Below the pieces are notes generated by a model. The model saw only the letters and a list, made by a program, of their open reading frames with translations. It made no database searches and was not told the DNA's origin. From Prolixibacteraceae bacterium (GTDB lineage Bacteria > Bacteroidota > Bacteroidia > Bacteroidales > Prolixibacteraceae), in the NCBI GenBank assembly GCA_007116765.1, contig SKHV01000296.1, positions 1-39,947 on the forward strand: DNA of 39,947 nucleotides. Direction: 5' to 3'. Made by a program: the position numbers and the translations under genes. Below, in pieces: positions 20,330 through 27,061 of this stretch; position 1 is the stretch's first letter; every line of letters starts with the position of its first letter.

Positions 20330-21286
20330 ATGCTTGAAACTTTCATTTCTTCGTTTTTGGTAATGCTCGATGCCGTGGGGCGAATATTCCTCATTATTGT
20401 GGTTTCGGGCTTTTTGGTGCGCAAAAATGTAATAAAGCAAGAGCATATTAAAGCAATGGCAAACGTTACGGTGAACATTTTACTGCCCAGCCTGCTGTTT
20501 TCAAGCTTTGTAACCAATTTCGACCCTAAAGAAATCCCCGACTGGTGGTTGTTGCCTCTTTCGTGCATTGCAATGATTGGGCTTGGGCTTGGACTTTCTT
20601 ACTTGTTTTTCCCGAAATCGTTTCGCCACAAACAAAACCTGTTCCCCTTGGCCAGTATGCAAAATGCCATATATCTGGTACTGCCCATTGGCCGTTTCAT
20701 TTACCCCGACCAATTCAACGATTTTTTGGTTTACAGTTTTCTGTTCATCATAGGTTTTACCCCAACAGCATGGAGCATTGGCAAGGTGTTAATTACCGGA
20801 AGGAGTTTTTCCGATGTTAAAATCAGGGAATTTATAACCCCTCCGTTTGTGGCATCAATTGGTACTGTGCTGCTTGTGTTAAGCGGGCTGCACCGTTTTG
20901 TGCCTGCCTTGGTGCTCGACTCCGTTTCGTTGGTTGGAGAAGCAACCATTCCGGTTTCAAATATTGTGCTGGGAGCAACATTGGGAAGTATTTCACTGAA
21001 GGTTTGGCCTTCGTTTTTCGACACATTGAGGATTACATCCATCAAATTTATATTCCTTCCGCTGGCCACAATATTAGTACTTCACCTCATAGGTTTGAGG
21101 GATAGTAATCCGCTTTTGGCCAGTTTAATGGTGATACAATCGGCCGCGGCTCCTGCTACGGCATTAATTGTGCAGGTACGTTCATACGGTGGCGACAAAC
21201 AAACCATCGGGAGCTTGATGCTTATCAGCTATGCCGTTTGCTTAATTGCCATCCCGTTTTGGGTAGCGGTATGGAGCGTTATTTAA
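20330..21286 (+). CDS. AEC family transporter (auxin efflux carrier-like permease)
   Basis: About 10 hydrophobic helices; NVTVNILLPSLLFSSFV and ALIVQVRSYGGDKQTIGSLMLISYAVCLIAIPFWV fit the AEC family. Confidence 0.88.
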   Translation: MLETFISSFLVMLDAVGRIFLIIVVSGFLVRKNVIKQEHIKAMANVTVNILLPSLLFSSFVTNFDPKEIPDWWLLPLSCIAMIGLGLGLSYLFFPKSFRHKQNLFPLASMQNAIYLVLPIGRFIYPDQFNDFLVYSFLFIIGFTPTAWSIGKVLITGRSFSDVKIREFITPPFVASIGTVLLVLSGLHRFVPALVLDSVSLVGEATIPVSNIVLGATLGSISLKVWPSFFDTLRITSIKFIFLPLATILVLHLIGLRDSNPLLASLMVIQSAAAPATALIVQVRSYGGDKQTIGSLMLISYAVCLIAIPFWVAVWSVI

Positions 21287-21334
21287 CCGGCAACATGTCG
21301 TAAACCAGGCCGGTTACATCGGCCACAACTTTTC
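21282..21334. repeat. 53-bp perfect direct repeat, left copy (remnant of the C_GCAxxG gene 3' end)
   Basis: Identical to 22068-22120; reads on the minus strand as the C-terminal codons (…VVADVTGLVYDMLPVK) of the C_GCAxxG_C_C gene. Confidence 0.95.
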
Positions 21335-21464
21335 GTCACATTATTCGTGGTTTTTAATGCAGTTAATTGCTTAACTTCATAAAATATTGAATTCGATAAA
21401 TTTTGATTTTTGAAGTTATTTGAATAGTTTTAAGTTGTAAATTTGCAAAAATGAACATGAAAAG

Positions 21465-21698
21465 ATGAATATCCAAGTTGAAAAGGCAATAATAATTGAG
21501 CAATTTAAAAAGGTAAACGACATCAATCTGATACATGCCATTAAAAGCATGTTAGACTATGCTTCTGAAAAAGAAGCAAGTGATTATAGTATTCCTGAAG
21601 AACATCAACAATTGGTTATGCAACGTTTTGACAAGGTTCAGCAAAACCCCGAAAGGCTTCTGGATTGGGAAGAAGCAAAAAAAACGCTTATGCCCTGA
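21465..21698 (+). CDS. Type II toxin-antitoxin antitoxin (addiction module component type)
   Basis: 77-aa acidic protein; its stop TGA overlaps the ATG of the RelE/ParE-like gene (TGATG at 21696-21700); TAAATTTG -7 box at 21438-21445. Confidence 0.8.
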   Translation: MNIQVEKAIIIEQFKKVNDINLIHAIKSMLDYASEKEASDYSIPEEHQQLVMQRFDKVQQNPERLLDWEEAKKTLMP

Positions 21699-22006
21699 TG
21701 AGATACAATGTTAAGATTGAACCTCAGGCTCTGTCCGATATACAGGAAATAACAAACTGGTATAATAAACAAAAGGCCGGACTAGGAAAGCGTTTCCAAA
21801 CAACAGCCATTAAGCAAATTAGCAGTCTTAGTGAAAATCCGCACATTTATGCCGAACGATATAAAAAAATACGTTGTTTCTTGATTAAGAAATTTCCGTA
21901 CATGACACATTTTTATATAAATGAAGAATCAAGAACCATTGAAATACTAGCTGTAATCAGTACCAGTCGCAGCCCCAAAATATGGACTGACAAAACAGAT
22001 AAGTAA
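21698..22006 (+). CDS. RelE/ParE family toxin
   Basis: MRYNVKIEPQALSDIQEITNWYNKQKAGLGKRFQTTAIKQISSLSENPHIYAERYKKIRCFLIKKFPYMTHFYINEESRTIEILAVISTSRSPKIW, ParE/RelE fold signature. Track lists an upstream start at 21665; 21698 matches the antitoxin overlap. Confidence 0.88.
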   Translation: MRYNVKIEPQALSDIQEITNWYNKQKAGLGKRFQTTAIKQISSLSENPHIYAERYKKIRCFLIKKFPYMTHFYINEESRTIEILAVISTSRSPKIWTDKTDK

Positions 22007-22031
22007 ATTATTAAAAAGATCCTTCTGAATT

Positions 22032-22508
22032 CTATACGTTTCTCACATTCTGTTCTATATATGTATTTTTAACCGGCAACATGTCGTAAACCAGGCCGGT
22101 TACATCGGCCACAACTTTTCTGCAAATTATTTTATGGTGTTTGCGGTCGGCAACATCGGCCTCGGTAGCATGCTTCTTCAATAATTCTGAACACTTGCTT
22201 GTGCCGTGTATTTTTACTACTTTTTTGTTTAGCTCACGCACCTTACGGTAGGCGTTCAATTTGGTTTCCATGTCGTTGGGTATTTCGTTTCCAAATTCCA
22301 AGCCCAGCACCATAAAGCCACCGGTAACAGCTCCACAGGTTTCGCGAAGGCGTCCCATTCCACCGCCAAAAGTTGAAGAAATTAATTTAGCTGTTTTCTC
22401 ATCGAGGCCGTAATGTTGCGAGAATGCAAGCAACACAGACTGCGAACATGCAAATCCACTGTCGAATAGCGTTGTGGCTGTTTCAACGGTTTTATCTTTA
22501 GTGTTCAT
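22032..22508 (-). CDS. C_GCAxxG_C_C family (redox-associated) protein
   Basis: DSGFACSQSVLLAFSQHYGLDEKTAKLISSTFGGGMGRLRETCGAVTGGFMVLGL. Start at 22508 supported by TATCTTTG -7 box (minus, 22534-22541). C-terminal 11 aa are altered by the adjacent repeat junction. Confidence 0.88.
   Translation of the reverse strand: MNTKDKTVETATTLFDSGFACSQSVLLAFSQHYGLDEKTAKLISSTFGGGMGRLRETCGAVTGGFMVLGLEFGNEIPNDMETKLNAYRKVRELNKKVVKIHGTSKCSELLKKHATEADVADRKHHKIICRKVVADVTGLVYDMLPVKNTYIEQNVRNV
22068..22120. repeat. 53-bp perfect direct repeat, right copy (in the live C_GCAxxG gene)
   Basis: Identical to 21282-21334. Confidence 0.95.
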
Positions 22509-22674
22509 AAATGGTTTTGTTAACAATGAATTACAAAGATAGGAATAGACATTCTTTTTGAACAGATTTAGTCTGAAAAAGCTATTTTTGCATCGACTTT
22601 TATTTTGGAGGGGCATAATTTAGTTCCTGATTGCTATTTAGACATTTTTTTGGCAAAATTGAAAATCGGATTAA

Positions 22675-23826
22675 ATGAAGCGAATAGTTGTTGCACTGCC
22701 GGTAATGGTAATGGTTTTTTTAGGAGGAATTTATGCCTGGAGTTTATTTGTTCCGGCCCTTAAAGAGATATATGGCTTCTCTGCGTCCCAAACACAACTT
22801 ATTTTCGGCACAGTAATTACTACCTACACAACTTCGATGCTTTGGGCCGATAAGCTGATTAACAAAATTGGCTTCAAGGGAATGATTTTTTCTGCGTCTC
22901 TTTTATTTTTTGCAGGATATTTCCTGGCTTCTGTTTCAGGTGGTTCTTTTCTTATCCTATTAATAGGAATTGGAATTTTTAGTGGTATTGCTACCGGTTT
23001 TGGCTATATGTCGTCAATATCGGTACCTGTAAATTGGTTCCCGGAGAAAAAAGGGTTAATTACTGGATTTGTTTCTGGTGGTTTTGCAGGTGGTTCCATA
23101 CTTCTCACATTTATTGCAGGCAGTTTATTGAATAAAGGTTACGATGTGCTAATTGTCTTTCGATATATAGCTTTCATTTATGGCTTTAGCATGCTTCTAA
23201 TTGCTGTTCTACTCCCCAAAAGTTATAAATCAAAATCCTTAACTCCGCTTGCGGTTAAACTTCCAAAGCGTGTGATTTTGCGCATGTTTCTGGCAATATT
23301 TTTTGGCACTTTTGCCGGCTTGCTTGTAATTGGGAACCTCAAACTTATTGGTTACGATTATTATACCGATATGCAACTTTCTTTAGCCATAATGCTTTTT
23401 GCAGCAGCCAATATTTCGGGGCGTATTTTCTGGGGCTGGATGAGCGATAAGTTCCCAATAATACTTCTATTATCCATTGCACTTAGCATGCAAGGACTGG
23501 CTACTTTCCTGATAGGGAATTTTCAGTTTCACTTGTTAGTTTTCTATCTTTTGGTTTTGCTCATTGGTGCCGGCTTTGGAGCTAACTTTGTTGTTTTTAT
23601 TCATGAAACCGCAAGGCTTTTTGGCACAAAATTAATCGCAAAAATATACCCGCTGATTTTTTTAGGCTATGGTATAGCCGGAATTTTTGGACCTTTAACA
23701 GGAGGAGTTTTATTCGATATATTTGGTAATTTTAAAATGGCTTCATTCATTTCGCTAATTGTGAGCATTACGGGGATTTTGATTTTTGGCACAAAACGCC
23801 CAATGAAGCAAACTCAATTAGCTTAG
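22675..23826 (+). CDS. MFS transporter (OFA-like, oxalate/formate antiporter-type)
   Basis: 12 predicted TM segments; GGIYAWSLFVPALKEIYGFSASQTQLIFG N-terminus characteristic of OFA-type MFS; SGRIFWGWMSDKF. Confidence 0.88.
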   Translation: MKRIVVALPVMVMVFLGGIYAWSLFVPALKEIYGFSASQTQLIFGTVITTYTTSMLWADKLINKIGFKGMIFSASLLFFAGYFLASVSGGSFLILLIGIGIFSGIATGFGYMSSISVPVNWFPEKKGLITGFVSGGFAGGSILLTFIAGSLLNKGYDVLIVFRYIAFIYGFSMLLIAVLLPKSYKSKSLTPLAVKLPKRVILRMFLAIFFGTFAGLLVIGNLKLIGYDYYTDMQLSLAIMLFAAANISGRIFWGWMSDKFPIILLLSIALSMQGLATFLIGNFQFHLLVFYLLVLLIGAGFGANFVVFIHETARLFGTKLIAKIYPLIFLGYGIAGIFGPLTGGVLFDIFGNFKMASFISLIVSITGILIFGTKRPMKQTQLA

Positions 23827-23851
23827 TGCCTAATTTAATTCTATACAAATA

Positions 23852-24820
23852 GTGAAAGTTGGTACCGACATAAAATATGCAGCATCCCTTATAAAAAAAG
23901 GGAAAATAGTTGCCATGCCCACCGAAACGGTTTATGGCCTGGCGGCAAATGCACTAAATGCTATGGCTGTGGCACGAATATTTGAGATGAAGGAAAGACC
24001 AACCTTCGACCCGCTTATTGTTCACATTTCATCAATTGAACAGTTGGAAACCTTGTTTAGAAAGCCAATCAGTCCTTATGTTTACACCTTGGCCGAAGCG
24101 TTTTGGCCGGGACCTTTGACCATTGTAAGCACCAAAACACCCGAGGTTCCCGACCTGGTAACATCGGGACTTTCAACGGTGGGTGTTCGTATGCCATCGC
24201 ATCCGGTTGCGCATCAGCTCATTAAACAATCGGAAGTTCCTCTTGCGGCTCCCAGCGCCAATAAATTTGGCCGCATAAGCCCTACCATGGTTTCACATGT
24301 ACTAAAACAGAATTTCAAGGCCGAATATATTCTTGATGGTGGCATTTCGGACTATGGCATTGAATCAACCGTGGTTTCGGTGCAAGAAAACGGGATAAAA
24401 ATACTGCGGCAGGGTGCCATTACCGAAGACGATTTGGTGAAGTATGTTGAAGTTTTATCGTCGACCGATGAAAACGAAGAAGTAGAAAAACATGCGCCCG
24501 GCATGTTGAAAAGCCATTATTCTCCGCACAAACCCCTGTATATCTACAATAATGAAAATTACAATTCTTTTTTGCCTGGAACGGGATTCATTATTAAAGA
24601 AAACAAAGACATAGGCTTACCCCCCGGAATTAAAACAATTGCTTTGTCGGAGAATGGTAATATGGCCGAAATGGCTGTGAAACTATTTAGCGCCATGCAT
24701 ACCATGGAAGACGATGAAAATATAAAGCAAATATATATTGAAGCGGTTCCCGAAGAAGGTATTGGCAAAGCAATAATGGACAGGGTGAAAAAGGCGGCTT
24801 ATAATTACATGAAATCCTGA
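23852..24820 (+). CDS. L-threonylcarbamoyladenylate synthase (Sua5/YciO/YrdC), GTG start
   Basis: GKIVAMPTETVYGLAANALNAMAVARIFEMKERPTFDPLIVHI ... PVAHQLIKQSEVPLAAPSANKFGRISPT; C-terminal Sua5-type domain (HAPGMLKSHYSPHKPLYIY). Confidence 0.94.
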   Translation: MKVGTDIKYAASLIKKGKIVAMPTETVYGLAANALNAMAVARIFEMKERPTFDPLIVHISSIEQLETLFRKPISPYVYTLAEAFWPGPLTIVSTKTPEVPDLVTSGLSTVGVRMPSHPVAHQLIKQSEVPLAAPSANKFGRISPTMVSHVLKQNFKAEYILDGGISDYGIESTVVSVQENGIKILRQGAITEDDLVKYVEVLSSTDENEEVEKHAPGMLKSHYSPHKPLYIYNNENYNSFLPGTGFIIKENKDIGLPPGIKTIALSENGNMAEMAVKLFSAMHTMEDDENIKQIYIEAVPEEGIGKAIMDRVKKAAYNYMKS

Positions 24821-24998
24821 TTGCCCTAATGTCGCCGCTACACGGTTTTTGACTGCCCGCCGTAGGAGGGGGCTTGTGCCTTGTTCATTCGGCTACTTAA
24901 TTTCGTCGCCATGCGACTTTTCTATTGACCTTACGTCGCTCAGTGCACCTCAGTTCAGTATTCTCAGAGGCTGTAAAACAGAATTAAGCAATTACAAA

Positions 24999-25132
24999 AA
25001 AGAGGCTGTCAAAAAAGCAATTATTGGTGTCATTCTGAGCTTGTCGAAGAATCTTTTGCATTGAAAAACAGATGTTTCGACTTCGCTCAACATGACACAA
25101 TAGACCTTGCAATCTTTTTTGACAGCCTCTTT
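24999..25132. repeat. 134-bp foldback (MITE-like) intergenic element with 19-bp perfect terminal inverted repeats and inner imperfect hairpin
   Basis: AAAGAGGCTGTCAAAAAAG (24999-25017) vs CTTTTTTGACAGCCTCTTT (25114-25132); inner GTGTCATTCTGAGCTTGTCGAAGAATCT pairs imperfectly with AGATGTTTCGACTTCGCTCAACATGACAC. Confidence 0.85.
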
Positions 25133-25151
25133 AATATTCTATTAACAAGAA

Positions 25152-26150
25152 TTACGCTTGCGAAATAGCTACTGCTACTGCAACACTGGCTCCTACCATG
25201 GGGTTATTTCCCATTCCAATTAAGCCCATCATTTCAACGTGGGCAGGAACAGAAGAAGAACCGGCAAACTGAGCATCGCTGTGCATGCGGCCCATCGTGT
25301 CTGTCATACCGTATGAAGCAGGGCCGGCAGCCATGTTGTCGGGGTGTAGTGTACGACCTGTACCGCCACCCGATGCAACAGAGAAATATTTTTTGCCTTG
25401 CTCTAAGCATTCTTTTTTGTACGTACCTGCAACAGGGTGCTGGAAACGTGTTGGGTTTGTTGAGTTTCCGGTAATGGAAACATCTACGCCTTCTTTGTGT
25501 AAAATAGCAACACCTTCGCGTACATCGTCGGCACCGTAGCAGTTCACTTTTGCACGATCGCCATCAGAATAGGCAATGCGCTCAACTTCTTTCACTTCGC
25601 CTGTAGCGTAGTCGAATTGTGTTTGCACATAAGTAAAGCCGTTAATGCGGGCAATAATTTTAGCGGCATCTTTTCCCAAGCCGTTAAGGATAACGCGCAA
25701 AGGCTCTTTGCGAACACGGTTGGCCGATTTAGCAATACCAATGGCGCCTTCGGCTGCAGCGAACGATTCGTGGCCTGCAAGGAATGCAAAACACTTAGTT
25801 TCGTCGCGCAATAGCATAGCAGCCAGGTTTCCGTGGCCAATACCTACTTTACGGTCGTCGGCTACTGAACCGGGAATGCAAAATGCCTGAAGGCCTTCAC
25901 CCAAAGTTGCTGCTATTTCAGCCGCATTGGTTTGCCCTTTTTTAATGGCAATAGCTCCACCAACGATGTATGACCACATGGCATTCTCAAATGCAATGGG
26001 CTGGATTTCTTTCACAATATTATATACATCGACACCTTTATCGTCGCATATTTTTCTGGCTTCTTCCAGCGACGCAATGCCATATGAATTGAGGACCTTG
26101 TTAATTTGGTCGATTCTCCTGCCGTAGCTTTCAAATAATTGTTGTTTCAT
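25152..26150 (-). CDS. GGGtGRT protein
   Basis: Contains the family-naming motif SGGGTGRTLHPDNMAAGPASYGMTDTMGRMHSDAQFAGSSSVPAHVEMMGLIGMGNNPMVGASVAVAVA. ORF opens at 26204; MKQQLFESYGRRI at 26150 is the likely start. Confidence 0.88.
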   Translation of the reverse strand: MKQQLFESYGRRIDQINKVLNSYGIASLEEARKICDDKGVDVYNIVKEIQPIAFENAMWSYIVGGAIAIKKGQTNAAEIAATLGEGLQAFCIPGSVADDRKVGIGHGNLAAMLLRDETKCFAFLAGHESFAAAEGAIGIAKSANRVRKEPLRVILNGLGKDAAKIIARINGFTYVQTQFDYATGEVKEVERIAYSDGDRAKVNCYGADDVREGVAILHKEGVDVSITGNSTNPTRFQHPVAGTYKKECLEQGKKYFSVASGGGTGRTLHPDNMAAGPASYGMTDTMGRMHSDAQFAGSSSVPAHVEMMGLIGMGNNPMVGASVAVAVAISQA

Positions 26151-26163
26151 ATTTTTCGTCCTC

Positions 26164-26856
26164 CTATTCTTTACGTGGGTCAATAACTTTAACTGCTTCG
26201 TCAATACGACCGTACTTGCCCGATGCTTGCTTTAATGCTTCGTTGGCATCGGTACCGGCTTTGATCATGTCCATCATACGGCCCAGGCTAACAAATTCGT
26301 AACCGATAATTTCGTTGTTTTTATCGAGACCGATTTTTGTGATATAACCTTCGGCCATTTCCAAATAGCGGGGACCTTTAGCTGTAGTTCCATACAGGGT
26401 TCCTGTAACGCCGCGCAAGCCTTTACCAAGGTCTTCAAGTCCGGCACCAATTGGCAAACCACCTTCAGAGAAAGCCGTTTGCGTGCGTCCGTAAACAATT
26501 TGCAGGAATAATTCGCGCATAGCTGTATTGATGGCATCGCACACAAGGTCGGTGTTCAATGCTTCTAAAATAGTTTTACCGGGCAATATTTCAGATGCCA
26601 TGGCAGCTGAGTGAGTCATACCGGTACAACCAATTGTTTCAACCAAGGCTTCTTCAATGATGCCTTCTTTCACGTTAAGGGTTAGCTTACAAGCACCTTG
26701 TTGTGGTGCGCACCAGCCTACACCGTGGGTCAAACCCGAGATGTCTTTTACTTCTTTGGCTTTTACCCAACGACCCTCTTCAGGAATTGGAGCCGGGCCA
26801 TGATTTGCACCCTGTGCAACACAAATCATGCCTTCAACTTCGTGTGTAAAACTCAT
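26164..26856 (-). CDS. NifU/IscU-like iron-sulfur cluster scaffold-type protein
   Basis: Cys motifs GWCAPQQGACKL and IGCTGMTHSAAMASEILPGKTILEAL resemble NifU_N; 13 bp upstream of the GGGtGRT gene. Confidence 0.82.
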   Translation of the reverse strand: MSFTHEVEGMICVAQGANHGPAPIPEEGRWVKAKEVKDISGLTHGVGWCAPQQGACKLTLNVKEGIIEEALVETIGCTGMTHSAAMASEILPGKTILEALNTDLVCDAINTAMRELFLQIVYGRTQTAFSEGGLPIGAGLEDLGKGLRGVTGTLYGTTAKGPRYLEMAEGYITKIGLDKNNEIIGYEFVSLGRMMDMIKAGTDANEALKQASGKYGRIDEAVKVIDPRKE

Positions 26857-26972
26857 TTTTCCAATAGTTTATTTATAACCATTATTTATATTTAATGGCC
26901 GCTATCCGGTTTTTTTTGATGCAGCCATTTATGCTTATTATTTTTGGGAATTTATTAAGCAAAAACGAGGGG

Positions 26973-26980
26973 CAAAAATA
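26973..26980 (-). promoter_or_regulatory. -7 box (TATTTTTG on minus strand) upstream of the NifU-like/GGGtGRT operon
   Basis: Minus strand ATATTTTTATATTTTTGCCCC, close to the valS promoter context; implies a leader of about 110 nt. Confidence 0.45.
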
Positions 26981-27061
26981 TAAAAATATTGGAATCATGC
27001 GGTATAAAACACCTGTTCCGAAACAAATATAAGGTTGAATTAAAGCTGAAATTTAATTAAG

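Noticed and set aside
24849-25064. 71-aa plus-strand ORF between tsaC and the GGGtGRT gene
   Set aside because: Runs into the foldback repeat; composition looks non-coding.
20023-25132. Possible composite transposon bounded by the two GGCTGTCWAAAAAG foldback elements
   Set aside because: The enclosed genes (AEC, TA, C_GCAxxG, MFS, tsaC) include housekeeping functions and no transposase; each element has its own complete inverted ends.
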